A DNA stretch of 64,000 nt from Streptomyces shenzhenensis (GCF_021462265.1 NZ_JAJONF010000003.1:372001-436000); one strand, 5' to 3'. Positions 1 to 7,989 are shown, counted from the stretch's first letter. Numbers and translations: made by a program. The notes: a model not told the origin generated them from the sequence alone.

Positions 1-700
1 GCCGACCGCCTATGACCGGACCGTCGCGGACGAGATCATCGCCGTGTCGGACAAGGACTCCTTCCAGATGACCCGCCGGCTGGCCAAGGAGGAGGGGCTG
101 CTGGTCGGCGGCTCCTGCGGGATGGCCGTCGTCGCGGCGCTGCGGGTGGCCGAGCGGCTCGGCCCGGACGACGTCGTGGTGGTCCTGCTGCCGGACAGCG
201 GCCGCGGGTACCTGAGCAAGATCTTCAACGACGAGTGGATGGCCGACTACGGCTTCCTGGAGGACGAGGGCCCGAGCGCCCGCGTCGGCGACGTGCTCAG
301 CGACAAGGCCGGCGGCTCCATCCCCTCCCTCGTCCACATGCACCCGGACGAAACCGTCGGGCAGGCCATCGAGGTGCTGCGCGAGTACGGCGTCTCGCAG
401 ATGCCCGTCGTCAAGCCGGGCGCCGGTCACCCGGACGTGATGGCCGCCGAGGTCGTCGGCTCGGTCGTCGAACGCGAACTGCTCGACGCGCTGTTCAGCA
501 AGCGGGCCTCCCTGGAGGACCCGCTGGAGAAGCACATGTGCGCCCCGCTGCCCCAGGTCGGCTCCGGTGAGCCGGTCGCGGACCTGATGTCGGTGCTGGG
601 CGCGGCCGACGCCGCGATCGTCCTCGTCGAGGGCAAGCCCACCGGTGTGATCAGCCGGCAGGACCTGCTGGCCTTTCTCGCCAAGGGCGGCAAGCAGTAG
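1..700 (+). CDS. Cystathionine beta-synthase, C-terminal part (5' truncated)
   Basis: The reading frame is open from base 2, so the gene begins before the window. What remains is the end of the PLP-dependent fold (GLLVGGSCGMAVVAAL, then LLPDSGRGYLSKIFNDEW, typical of CBS/cysteine synthase enzymes) followed by a Bateman module of two CBS domains in roughly the last 140 residues. The enzyme condenses serine and homocysteine to cystathionine in the cytoplasm (transsulfuration). The presence of the CBS pair separates it from plain cysteine synthase. The regulatory ligand of the CBS pair is not evident. The start, the PLP lysine and the upstream neighbour are outside the window. A hairpin at 964-1011 follows. 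Confidence 0.92.
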   Translation, partial: PTAYDRTVADEIIAVSDKDSFQMTRRLAKEEGLLVGGSCGMAVVAALRVAERLGPDDVVVVLLPDSGRGYLSKIFNDEWMADYGFLEDEGPSARVGDVLSDKAGGSIPSLVHMHPDETVGQAIEVLREYGVSQMPVVKPGAGHPDVMAAEVVGSVVERELLDALFSKRASLEDPLEKHMCAPLPQVGSGEPVADLMSVLGAADAAIVLVEGKPTGVISRQDLLAFLAKGGKQ

Positions 701-1084
701 CGAACGTCCGGTGAACGGCCCGTGACACAGCGGAACTTGCTGTTCCGCGTCCGAGTGGTGGACTTCGCGGAAGTGGTACGAGCGTGTCACGTGCGCGCAG
801 CACACGCTTAACACGGGTCCGGCAGATTAGTGGGCGTCGGCAGGGCGGGAGCGGCTCCCCGCCCCGGCCGGCACCGAACGTCCAAGGACCTCCGGAGCGG
901 CTCCCGGACCTCCATGGACGCCCGGACGTGAGACCCGGCCCTGACCCGGTCCGCGTCCCTCGCGGGGACCGCCGTCGTCCCGCCCCCCTTCTAGGGGGTG
1001 CGGCGGTCCCCGCGCACAACCTTTCGCGGCTGTTGCCGGCGTCGGCCGGCCCTCCTGTGCGACCCGGTCCGGCTCCGGCCCCGG
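701..1084. other. Intergenic region between convergent genes, no gene supported
   Basis: This 384-base gap separates the cystathionine beta-synthase gene from a gene on the opposite strand. It holds a small inverted repeat (gcggaac/gttccgc, 730-748) and a large compound hairpin listed separately. Reading frames crossing it show no recognisable protein and no ribosome binding site. Confidence 0.6.
964..1011. terminator. Bidirectional hairpin terminator candidate
   Basis: Arms ggggaccgccg (964-974) and cggcggtcccc (1001-1011) are perfectly complementary. They enclose a second stem of C6 (983-988) and G5 (994-998). It lies between convergent genes and has no T tract, which is usual for Streptomyces. 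Confidence 0.55.
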
Positions 1085-1510
1085 TCAGTCCTCATGGCCA
1101 CGGTCGCGCCGGAGGAACATGCCGGGGTTGAGGCGGACGGCCTGGGCCACGTTGACCCCCACGACGCCGAACCACGTGACCAGCAGACCCGGCAGATGCG
1201 CCAGGGCGCCGCCGATCGCCGACAGCGGTATCGCCAGGACCAGCGAGACGATCCCGAAGCCGAAGCGCTCGCCCCACGAGTCGGTGCCGCTCCTGGCGCC
1301 CCGCGTCCCGCGGGCCACCTGCATCTGCTGCTCGGCGAGGGTCCTGCGCAGCCGGCGCTCGACCGCGCCGTCGATGCGCTGGTCGATCTTCTCCAGGAAG
1401 GAGTCGGCCAGTTCCGACTCGTACTCGGGCCCGAGCTCCCTGCGGGCGTGCAGGGTGGCGTCGAGTTCCTTCTTCAGGTCGGTGTCTCGCGCGTCCGCCA
1501 TGGTGCTCAC
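1085..1510 (-). CDS. Small membrane protein with charged N-terminal half
   Basis: The protein has 141 residues from the GTG at 1510, or 138 from the ATG at 1501; neither has a clear ribosome binding site. The first ~85 residues are rich in Glu, Arg and Lys and probably helical (LADSFLEKIDQRIDGAVERR). Two hydrophobic segments follow at about residues 85-105 (FGFGIVSLVLAIPLSAIGG) and 107-127. This is a common layout in actinobacterial conserved membrane proteins of unknown function. The gene is convergent with cystathionine beta-synthase and runs in the same direction as the carbonic-anhydrase-like gene, about 65 bases downstream of it. I do not recognise a specific family. Confidence 0.75.
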   Translation of the reverse strand: MSTMADARDTDLKKELDATLHARRELGPEYESELADSFLEKIDQRIDGAVERRLRRTLAEQQMQVARGTRGARSGTDSWGERFGFGIVSLVLAIPLSAIGGALAHLPGLLVTWFGVVGVNVAQAVRLNPGMFLRRDRGHED

Positions 1511-1574
1511 GCTAGGGACCCAGGGCCCCCGGCCGCACTGGGGAAATCCCCCGCATCCGGGAGGGGGTCCGCCC

Positions 1575-2198
1575 TCAGGGCAGCAGCGACACCAGTTGGC
1601 TGCCGGAGTCGAACCGGGCCGCCATCACCGACGCCCCCGCGAACCCGCAGTCCGCGCGGATCGCGTCCCGCGCCCACACCGTCTGGGCCCGCATGGTGTG
1701 CTCGGCCCAGTCGCCGGGCAGCGACCTGGTGCGCAGGGCGGCCGGCGCGATCTGGTCGGCGAGGAGTTCCAGGTGACCGGGGACGGGCGCGCCGGTGCGC
1801 AGCCGGGCGAGGGTGGCGGCGACGGCCGCGCAGCCGTCGTGGCCGAGGACGACGACGAGCGGGACGCGCAGTTCCTGTACGCCGTACTGGAGGGAACCGA
1901 GGACCGCCTCGTCCAGCACCTGGCCTGCCGTCCGCATGCTCAGCAGGTCGCCGAGGCTCTGGTCGAAGACCAGTTCCGGGGCGGCTGGGGAGTCCACGCA
2001 GCCGAGCACCGCCGCGAGCGGGCTCGGTGCGGCGGGCCGGCGCGGGCGGGAGCGGCCGGTGGCGTACCGCCGGTTGCCTTGGAGCAGTTCGTCGAGGGCC
2101 GCGCTCGCCGAGGCGGGGACGACGGCCGCCGACGGGAGGGCTACGGCCGGCGCGCCGACGGCGGTGGCCGTCGGAAGGGCCGGGGGGTTGCGGACCAT
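1575..2198 (-). CDS. Beta-class carbonic anhydrase-like protein, active-site Arg replaced
   Basis: The 207-residue protein has the beta-carbonic anhydrase order: the N-terminal helix motif LLQGNRRYATG, then VLGCVDSP, PELVFDQSLGDLLSMRTAGQ, and GHDGC. The predicted zinc ligands Cys67, His120 and Cys123 and the Asp69 of the catalytic dyad are present. The Arg that normally follows (CxDSR) is Pro71. In the family that Arg pairs with the Asp and helps keep the zinc open, so normal CO2 hydration is doubtful. The gene starts at an ATG with TGAGGAAG upstream. A promoter-like region with a palindrome lies just upstream. It is either a poor or repurposed carbonic anhydrase. Confidence 0.82.
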   Translation of the reverse strand: MVRNPPALPTATAVGAPAVALPSAAVVPASASAALDELLQGNRRYATGRSRPRRPAAPSPLAAVLGCVDSPAAPELVFDQSLGDLLSMRTAGQVLDEAVLGSLQYGVQELRVPLVVVLGHDGCAAVAATLARLRTGAPVPGHLELLADQIAPAALRTRSLPGDWAEHTMRAQTVWARDAIRADCGFAGASVMAARFDSGSQLVSLLP

Positions 2199-2235
2199 GA
2201 CGCTTCCTCAGGTGCTGGCGCTGATGGATCTCATT

Positions 2236-2264
2236 ACTGTACGCGTCGGAACGGTTACGTTCAG
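2236..2264 (-). promoter_or_regulatory. Candidate promoter and palindrome upstream of carbonic-anhydrase-like gene
   Basis: On the minus strand CTGAAC (2264-2259) and TACAGT (2241-2236) are 17 bases apart, giving a start about 30 bases before the ATG. The spacer and part of the -35 hexamer hold the palindrome GAACGTAACCGTTC (2262-2249), a possible operator. The -35 match is weak. Confidence 0.35.
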
Positions 2265-2757
2265 TGTTGGTTTAACGGCTCTTGGCCGGATCATCGCCCG
2301 TGCGATACCGATCGCGGCGGCCGCCGCCGACCGGAACGTCCGCCGCCCCGCGCCTGGTCGGTGCGGGGCGGCCCGGTCGTCCGGAAGGCGCGGCACACGT
2401 GTACGGGCAGGTCCGCCGGGATCAGGCGGAGCGGCTGCTGTTCGGACGGACGTTCACCGGGCGGTCCTCCCGTGGCCCGCCGGGCGGCTGGGCGCGGTCT
2501 CCCGCTGCTGGTGTCCGTGCGCCCGGCTGCCGCGGGAACGGGGGAGCCGCCGGCGGCGTCCAGACGTTGCCGCGGCTGAGCGTCGGCGCGGTGGCCGCGA
2601 TCGCCGTGCGGGCCATCTCCCACAGCGACGTGCCCGTATCTCACGCCGCGGACACCGGTGACTCGCGGGTGTGCACCCGCGGCGGGTGGTCCACCGGTTG
2701 CACCGGATCACCGGAAGTCTCTTGCCCGGCTGTATGACGTCATGCAGAGTTCTCGGT

Positions 2758-2769
2758 ATGTGAATAGCC
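2758..2769 (+). promoter_or_regulatory. Motif ATGTGAATAGCC shared with the hutU leader
   Basis: This AT-rich 12-mer lies 66 bases before the lyase ATG. An 11/12 match, ATGTGAATAACC, sits at 9648-9659, 62 bases before the hutU ATG. It may be a common regulator site or a common promoter element. Confidence 0.35.
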
Positions 2770-2823
2770 TGCCGGCCGGCCTGGCGCCGGTCGACAGGTG
2801 ACCGGAAGGCAAGGTTGGGCACG

Positions 2824-4332
2824 ATGTCGTCTCGTACCGTGGACGCTCCCGGAATTGATCATTCCGGCCTGGTGGTCCTCGACGGCGTCGGCATGGGCGT
2901 CGGGGACGTCGTACGCCTCGCCGACGGCACCGCCCGCCCGGTCCCGGGCACCGAGGCGATGCGCCGCGCGGAGGAGTCCTGGAACGCCGCCCGGCGGATC
3001 GCCGCGACCGGCCGCGTCTACGGCCGCTCCACCGGCGTCGGCGCCAACCGGAACGAGGACGTGCCCACCGAGGCGGCCGCCGGTCACGGACTGCGGCTGC
3101 TGCGCAGCCACGCCGGGGCGATCGGCGAGGAACTGCCCGCCCGGCAGGTGCGCGCGATGCTCGCGGTACGGGCCAACCAGCTGCTGGCGGGCGGCGCGGG
3201 CCTGAGGCCCAGTGTCGTGACGGCGCTGTGCGAGGCGCTGGAGTCGGGCGCGTACCCGGTCGTCAACGAGTTCGGCTCGGTCGGCACCGGGGACATCGCG
3301 GCGCTGGCGCAGACAGGCCTCGCGCTGGCGGGGGAGCACCCCTGGCGGGGCATCGGCGCGCCGGAACCCCAGCCGCTGGACAACAACGACGCCCTCGCCC
3401 TCATCAGCAGCAACGCCCTCACCCTCGGCCAGTCGGCGCTCGCCCTGCACGAGCTGCGCGGGCTGATCGAGGCCACCCAGGTGGTGGCGGCCCTGTCACT
3501 GCTCGCCGTCGACGGCTCCCACGAGGCGTTCGCGGCGCCCGTGCACGCGGCCCGTCCGCACCGGGGCAGCGTCGAGGTCGCCCGGCGGATGCGGGAGCTG
3601 ATCGGCGCCGCCGACCGGCCGACCCCGCCGCTCGGCCGGATCCAGGACCCCTACGGCTTCCGCTGCCTGCCCCAGATCCACGGCCCGGCCCACGACGCGG
3701 CCGACGCCCTGGAGGGCGTACTGGCGATCGAGATCAACGCGGCCGCCGAGAACCCCCTCATCTCCCCCGAGGACCTGGCCGCCTACCACCATGGCGGCTT
3801 CTACGAGGCCCAACTCGCGCTCGCCCTGGACCACTTCCGGCTCGCCGTCACGCAGGTTGCGCGCCTGTCCACCTCCCGGCTCTCCACCCTCAACGAACCC
3901 GCCTACACCCGGCTGCGCCCCTTCCTCGCCGACCATGAACCCGCCTCCTCCGGCGTGATGATCCTGGAGTACGCCGCCGGCGCCGCCCTCGGCGACCTGC
4001 GCGCCTTCTCCGCGCCCGCCTCCCTGGGGCACGCTGTACTCTCCCGAGGCGTCGAGGAACAGGCCAGTTTCGCCTCGCTCGCCGCCCGTCAAACGCTGCG
4101 CGCCTGCCGCGCGTACCGTCTGGTGGTCGGCTGCGAACTCGTCGCCGCCGTACGGGCACTGCGCCAGCGCGAGCTGCGTCCCGACCCCGGGCTCGGGGCC
4201 GGGCGGGCACTGGAGCTCGCCGAGGCGGCGCTGGAGGCGGACCCGGCCGACCGGCCGCTCACGGACGACGTCACCGCGGCGGCCGGGCTGCTCGACCGGT
4301 TCACGGACATCTGGAGGGGGAGCACGTCATGA
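2824..4332 (+). CDS. Divergent aromatic amino acid lyase (HAL/PAL superfamily)
   Basis: The 502-residue protein has the histidine/phenylalanine ammonia-lyase fold motifs: VYGRSTGVGANR (catalytic Tyr66), QDPYGFRCLPQIHG with the conserved Arg, and SSGVMILEYAAGAAL followed by a PAS segment. The cofactor motif is unusual. Family members have GSVGASGDL, where Ala-Ser-Gly cyclises to MIO; here residues 151-158 read GSVGTGDI, one residue shorter with Thr in place of Ser. The usual LNGT substrate-pocket motif is LISSN. Substrate and activity are therefore uncertain, and it should not be called hutH. The start chosen is the ATG at 2824 with AAGG 9 bases before it; a TTG at 2815 is possible. It overlaps the next gene (ATGA). 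Confidence 0.85.
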   Translation: MSSRTVDAPGIDHSGLVVLDGVGMGVGDVVRLADGTARPVPGTEAMRRAEESWNAARRIAATGRVYGRSTGVGANRNEDVPTEAAAGHGLRLLRSHAGAIGEELPARQVRAMLAVRANQLLAGGAGLRPSVVTALCEALESGAYPVVNEFGSVGTGDIAALAQTGLALAGEHPWRGIGAPEPQPLDNNDALALISSNALTLGQSALALHELRGLIEATQVVAALSLLAVDGSHEAFAAPVHAARPHRGSVEVARRMRELIGAADRPTPPLGRIQDPYGFRCLPQIHGPAHDAADALEGVLAIEINAAAENPLISPEDLAAYHHGGFYEAQLALALDHFRLAVTQVARLSTSRLSTLNEPAYTRLRPFLADHEPASSGVMILEYAAGAALGDLRAFSAPASLGHAVLSRGVEEQASFASLAARQTLRACRAYRLVVGCELVAAVRALRQRELRPDPGLGAGRALELAEAALEADPADRPLTDDVTAAAGLLDRFTDIWRGSTS

Positions 4333-5171
4333 ACGTGACCGACAGCCCTGCGACTCGGTTGCAGGCGCTCTTCGAGGGGCACCGGCTCACGCCGACCCAG
4401 CGGCGCATCGCGCACAGCATGGTGCGGCGCGCCGGCGACGTGCCCTTCCTGTCCAGCGTGGAGCTGGCCGAACTGGCCGGGGTCAGCCAGCCCTCCGTCA
4501 CCCGCTTCGCGGTCGCCCTCGGCTTCGACGGCTACCCGGCGCTGCGCAAGCACCTGCGCGAGGTGGTCCCCGCCGAACACGCGCCCGGCTCCGGGTCGTA
4601 CAACGAGTACCAGCAGGCCGTCGAGGCCGAGATCGAGAACCTCCGGCACCTCGCCGAGATACTCGCCGACCCGCGCCCGGTGCAGCAGGCCGGCCGGCTG
4701 TTGGCCGCCTCCCGGCCGCTCCCGGTCCTCGGCCTGCGCGCCGCCGCCTCCCAGGCCTACGGCTTCGCCTACTTCGCCGCCAAGGTGCACCCGGACGTAC
4801 GGCTGCTCAACGAGGGCGGCACGATGATCCACGACCGGGTGGACGCCGCCGTCCTCGCCGGCGCCTCGGCACTGCTGTGCTTCGCGCTGCCCCGGCATCC
4901 GCGCGAGGTCGTGGACACCCTGGGCTACGCCAGGGAGGCCGGGCTGACCGTCGTGACCGTCGCCGACTCCGCCTTCGCGCCCGTCGCCAAGGTCTCCGAC
5001 CTGCTGCTGCCGGCCGCCGTCGGCACCGGGCTCGCCTTCGACACGGCCTGTGCGCCGATGCTGCTCGGCCGGGTGCTCCTGGAGGCGATGTGCGACGGCC
5101 TGCCGGACGCGCAGGCCCGCCTGGAGGAGTTCGACACACGGGCGGCGGCACGCGGTCTCTTCGTCGAGTAG
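4329..5171 (+). CDS. RpiR/MurR-family regulator with SIS domain
   Basis: The 280-residue protein has an N-terminal RpiR-type helix-turn-helix at about residues 1-80 (SSVELAELAGVSQPSVTRF, ALGFDGYPALRKHLREVV). A C-terminal SIS domain at about 110-270 follows (VLGLRAAASQAYGFAYFAAK, then VTVADSAFAPVAKVSDLLL). SIS domains bind phosphosugars or related metabolites. The start codon overlaps the stop of the lyase gene, so the two are translationally coupled and this is probably the lyase's own regulator. Whether it also controls the hut operon at 9.7 kb is open; the two leaders share a motif. Confidence 0.9.
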   Translation: MNVTDSPATRLQALFEGHRLTPTQRRIAHSMVRRAGDVPFLSSVELAELAGVSQPSVTRFAVALGFDGYPALRKHLREVVPAEHAPGSGSYNEYQQAVEAEIENLRHLAEILADPRPVQQAGRLLAASRPLPVLGLRAAASQAYGFAYFAAKVHPDVRLLNEGGTMIHDRVDAAVLAGASALLCFALPRHPREVVDTLGYAREAGLTVVTVADSAFAPVAKVSDLLLPAAVGTGLAFDTACAPMLLGRVLLEAMCDGLPDAQARLEEFDTRAAARGLFVE

Positions 5172-5251
5172 GGCTTTAAGACTCGTCTCACGTTCGCTGG
5201 TTAGCGTTCCGCCGTACGGACTGGACCGAGAGCGGCGGGGAGGCTGCGGAC

Positions 5252-5854
5252 ATGGCACGTGCGGGACGAGGGACACGAGGAGGGCAGGGACTTGCCCGGG
5301 TGGCCGTGGTCGTACGGGCCGGGGCCGCGCCGTTGTGGTGGTCCGGGGTGTTCGCGGCGGGCGTCGGCGTGCTGCCCCCCGGGATCACCGGGCGGCGGAT
5401 CGGCGTGCTGGCCGGGGCCGCGCTGTTCGTCGTCGGCGCCGCCGCCGTGGCGCTCACCCGCCGCAAGAGGTACACCGCGCTGGCGCGCGGCGCGGCCCGG
5501 GCCGGCAAGCACGACGTCCTCCAGGACCGGGCGGTGACCGTGCGGAACTGGCGCCGGGGACACCGCTGGTGGCTGCTGCTGGCGTTCGCCGCCGCCCTCG
5601 GCAGCTCCTTCGCGCTGCCCGCGGCGGGCGGCATGCTGCTCGCCGGGACCGGTACCGGGCTGCGCCTGAAGGCGGCCTGGCTGGGCCGCCTGGAGAAGGC
5701 CGGCGAGCAACTGGTGTGGCTGCGCGTCGACTGGCTCGACAAGCGCGGCGGCCGCCCGGCCGGCAAGGCCGTCAAGGCCTACCGCGGCACCGGCGTCGCG
5801 GCGGGCGACGCGGCCCCGGGCGGGGCCCGCCGCCGCACCGCGGCGCTGGTGTGA
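5252..5854 (+). CDS. Membrane protein of unknown function
   Basis: The 200-residue protein has a good start (GGGGAGG, then ATG). Hydrophobic segments are visible at about residues 27-44, 49-66 and 105-135, separated by a basic loop (TRRKRYTALARGAARAGK), and a basic C-terminal tail follows. It looks like an integral membrane protein with two hairpins. I recognise no domain. It is convergent with the Roadblock operon, whose last gene ends 8 bases away, so it is probably not part of that system. Confidence 0.7.
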   Translation: MARAGRGTRGGQGLARVAVVVRAGAAPLWWSGVFAAGVGVLPPGITGRRIGVLAGAALFVVGAAAVALTRRKRYTALARGAARAGKHDVLQDRAVTVRNWRRGHRWWLLLAFAAALGSSFALPAAGGMLLAGTGTGLRLKAAWLGRLEKAGEQLVWLRVDWLDKRGGRPAGKAVKAYRGTGVAAGDAAPGGARRRTAALV

Positions 5855-5861
5855 GGCCCGC

Positions 5862-6236
5862 TCAGACCTCCAAGTCCTCCTCGACCCTCTTCAGCTGGTG
5901 CCGGGCCATCGCCAGGTTGGCGCGCGACTGGTCGAGCACCAGGTAGAGGAAGAGGCCGTTGCCGCCCCGGCCCTTGAGCAGCCGGATCAGGTGGTACTGG
6001 TTGGAGAGCGTGATCAGGATGTCCTCGATCTCGCCCTTGAGACCGAGGTGCTCCATGGTGCGCATCTTGGCGCGGATCACGTCGGTGTTGCCGGCCGCGG
6101 CCACGTTCAGGTCGAAGGACTTGCTGCCGCCCATGGTGCCCAGCGCCATCCCGCTGGTGTAGTCGACGAGCGCGACACCCGTCGCGCCCTCGATGGAGGT
6201 GAGGCACTCTTTCAGGGCGGTTTCGGTGTTGGCCAT
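5862..6236 (-). CDS. Roadblock/LC7-domain protein
   Basis: At 124 residues this is a single Roadblock/LC7 domain: ATGVALVDYTSGMALGTMGG at the start, a central helix, then QYHLIRLLKGRGGNGLFLYL and a final helix RANLAMARHQLKRVEEDLE. Roadblock proteins (MglB type) dimerise and act on small GTPases of the MglA/Ras kind. The start is an ATG with AAAGGA. It is the last of four genes on the minus strand, 16 bases after its neighbour. It resembles the first gene of the group (7600-7989), with the same VDxTSGxALGT and SYHLLRF/QYHLIRL segments, so the two are probably duplicates. Confidence 0.88.
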   Translation of the reverse strand: MANTETALKECLTSIEGATGVALVDYTSGMALGTMGGSKSFDLNVAAAGNTDVIRAKMRTMEHLGLKGEIEDILITLSNQYHLIRLLKGRGGNGLFLYLVLDQSRANLAMARHQLKRVEEDLEV

Positions 6237-6252
6237 GACTTTCTGGTTCCTT

Positions 6253-6762
6253 TCAACTGTCGGTTGCGGTGCGCGCCTCGCCGCTGGTGCTGGGGCGTGT
6301 GCGCGTGGTTCTGGTCCGTGTGGCCGCGCTGCGGGCCGGGCGCAGGGCCTTGGCGGCGGCCTGCGCGGCGGCCTCGGCGGCGTCGACCAGCTCGCCGATC
6401 CGGGCGGCGGCCCGGCGGCCCTCCAGGTGGAGCCGGCCGACGTTCACCCGGTCCTCGGCGAGCAGGGTGAGCGCGGCGCTGCGGCCGGCGGCATAGGTGG
6501 CGACATAGCCGCCCTCGCCGCGTACCAGCAGCTCCTTGAGTTCGCCCTTGCCGGTGGCGTCGGAGACCCGGACGGCGACGCCGAGCTCGGCCGCGGTGAG
6601 CGCGGCGAGGCCCTCCGGATCGACGCCCGGGCAGTCGTGGGCGACGACCAGGCCGTCGACACCGGCCGCGAGGGCGCCGGTGAGCTGGGGCATCCGGGTG
6701 CGCAGCCGACGCAGTTCGTCCAGAACTGCCTCTCTGCCGGAGCTGCCGGGTTCTGCCGCCAT
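6253..6762 (-). CDS. Roadblock/LC7-like protein with basic C-terminal tail
   Basis: The 169-residue protein starts at the ATG at 6762, which has GAGGAG upstream. Residues ~10-130 resemble the Roadblock family in its conservon form: QLTGALAAGVDGLVVAHDCPG, then LKELLVRGEGGYVATYAAG, then LTLLAEDRVNVGRLHLEGR. The last ~35 residues are Arg/Thr-rich (RSAATRTRTTRTRPSTSG) and probably disordered. It lies between the DUF4388-like gene (31 bases upstream) and the third Roadblock gene (16 bases downstream). In Streptomyces conservons, proteins of this kind sit beside a DUF742 protein and a GTPase; none is here. Confidence 0.78.
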   Translation of the reverse strand: MAAEPGSSGREAVLDELRRLRTRMPQLTGALAAGVDGLVVAHDCPGVDPEGLAALTAAELGVAVRVSDATGKGELKELLVRGEGGYVATYAAGRSAALTLLAEDRVNVGRLHLEGRRAAARIGELVDAAEAAAQAAAKALRPARSAATRTRTTRTRPSTSGEARTATDS

Positions 6763-6793
6763 CAGCTGTCTCCTCTCGGCGGGGCGGTGCCGT

Positions 6794-7603
6794 TCAAAGG
6801 GCCTCCAGCGCATCCCTGAGCCTCTTCAGCAGCGCGATGTCGGGGTCGGTGACCGGGGGAAGCGGTGGCGGCGGGGGCACGGTGTTCCTCGGGACGAGGA
6901 GTCCGGCCGCCGCCAGCCGCCGTACGTCCACCAGCGTGTGGAAGGCCGGCCTGCCCAGCTCCCGGGCGATCTGCGGGGCCGTGCGGACGCCGTCCACCCG
7001 GTCCAGGACCGCCCGCTGCCGGGGGGTGACCGGTGGTGGCGCGACGGGGTCGGCGCGGATCAGCGGGGCGCCGTCCGCCGACGGGTCCGGCCAGATGCGG
7101 TGCAGCAACTCGCGGCGGCGCAGGGTCTCGCGCTCCAGGGCGGTGACGGGGACCGCGCGCAGCGGGCGGACCGCGCCCGGCGGGCCGGCGGCGGCCGTGG
7201 TGCCGTAGCGGAACCGGCCCGGGGTGCTGCTGGGCGCCAGCGCGAAGTATCCGGCGTCGTACAGGGCGCCCAGCCGGCACAGCTCCAGAGCGCCTCTCGG
7301 GAGCAGACCGGCGACGAGCAGCCGATGGGTGGCGGCGGGTATGTCGTCGGTCCACGGCCAGGCCGCCGCGTCGAGAGTGCCGCGGGCGGTGAGGAGCACG
7401 TCGAGGCCGGGGGCAAGGGGGCTCTCGGCATGCACCACGCGGCCCTCGGCCAGGTGCAGGGTGCCGTGCTCGCGGACCAGGACACCGGTGGCCCGCTCCT
7501 CGGCGAGGCGTGTCAGCATCGGTGAGAGCGCGCCGGGCGCTCTCTCGTGCAGGGCCGTCCGGTCCCGGACCGGCAGCGGCGGCGGTATGTCGACCACGGT
7601 CAT
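6794..7603 (-). CDS. DUF4388 (PATAN)-like protein with winged-helix end
   Basis: The 269-residue protein starts at an ATG overlapping the stop of the preceding Roadblock gene (ATGA), so they are coupled. The N-terminal part (MLTRLAEERATGVLVREHG, then LHLAEGRVVHAESPLAPG) matches the layout of DUF4388/PATAN domains, with the phrase 'G.L.L.EGR.VHA'. The C-terminal part (RAVLDRVDGVRTAPQIAREL, then DVRRLAAAGLL) looks like the small winged helix often found in such proteins, followed by a proline run. PATAN proteins occur with Roadblock proteins and GTPases in bacterial signalling. The assignment is by eye and moderate. Confidence 0.65.
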   Translation of the reverse strand: MTVVDIPPPLPVRDRTALHERAPGALSPMLTRLAEERATGVLVREHGTLHLAEGRVVHAESPLAPGLDVLLTARGTLDAAAWPWTDDIPAATHRLLVAGLLPRGALELCRLGALYDAGYFALAPSSTPGRFRYGTTAAAGPPGAVRPLRAVPVTALERETLRRRELLHRIWPDPSADGAPLIRADPVAPPPVTPRQRAVLDRVDGVRTAPQIARELGRPAFHTLVDVRRLAAAGLLVPRNTVPPPPPLPPVTDPDIALLKRLRDALEAL

Positions 7604-7989
7604 CCCAGCACCAGCCGCTCGGCCATCTCGCCGAGCCGGATCCGGGCGAGGGCGAGATTGCCGTCCTCGCGGGCCAGCCACAGATGCAGGAACACGGTGG
7701 CGTCGAACGACGTGACCACGAACCGCAGCAGGTGATAGCTGTCGCGGTTGCTGACGATCAGGTCCTCCACCGGAGGAGTCACCTCGGTGTCGTCCGCCGT
7801 GCTGAACGCCCCGTGCTCGGCGGCCAGCCGGGCCAGTTCGGCGGCCTCCGCGGCGGTGGTCTCGTGGTCACCGCCGGGCGCCTCCCCGACCGTGCCCAGG
7901 GCCAGTCCGCTGGTCCAGTCGACCAACGCGGCGCCCCGGGCACCGGGCAGGCGCATCGCTTCCAGTAAGCACTCGTCGATTCCGGGCAC
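7600..7989 (-). CDS. Roadblock/LC7-domain protein, first gene of operon
   Basis: At 129 residues this is a single Roadblock domain: ARGAALVDWTSGLALGTVGE, then SYHLLRFVVTSFDATVFLHL, then GNLALARIRLGEMAERLVLG. The start is GTG at 7989 with AGGAGGGGAG upstream. Its stop overlaps the start of the DUF4388-like gene. An acidic insertion (GAFSTADDTEVTPPVEDL) sits in the middle. It opens a four-gene minus-strand operon (7989 to 5862) with three Roadblock-type proteins and no GTPase or kinase. Its likely partner is an MglA-like GTPase encoded elsewhere. Confidence 0.85.
   Translation of the reverse strand: MPGIDECLLEAMRLPGARGAALVDWTSGLALGTVGEAPGGDHETTAAEAAELARLAAEHGAFSTADDTEVTPPVEDLIVSNRDSYHLLRFVVTSFDATVFLHLWLAREDGNLALARIRLGEMAERLVLG

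Larger units (their letters stand above)
2199..2823. other. Divergent intergenic region, 625 bases, no gene supported
   Basis: The AT-richer left end (about 2225-2285) carries the candidate carbonic-anhydrase promoter. The right end (about 2715-2823) carries the leader of the lyase gene. The GC-rich middle (2300-2700) has short open frames on both strands but no ribosome binding site or recognisable motif. A decayed gene cannot be excluded. Confidence 0.5.

Noticed and set aside
2291..2644. Possible gene in the gap before the lyase
   Set aside because: Several short frames exist on both strands, none with a ribosome binding site, recognisable motif or consistent protein-like composition.
3265..3310. 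A frameshift or sequencing error explaining the short MIO motif
   Set aside because: A single missing codon keeps the frame, and family motifs match on both sides, so a natural in-frame change is likelier.
2824..4332. Calling the lyase hutH
   Set aside because: The cofactor triad and the substrate-pocket motif differ from histidine ammonia-lyase, and it is not in the hut operon.
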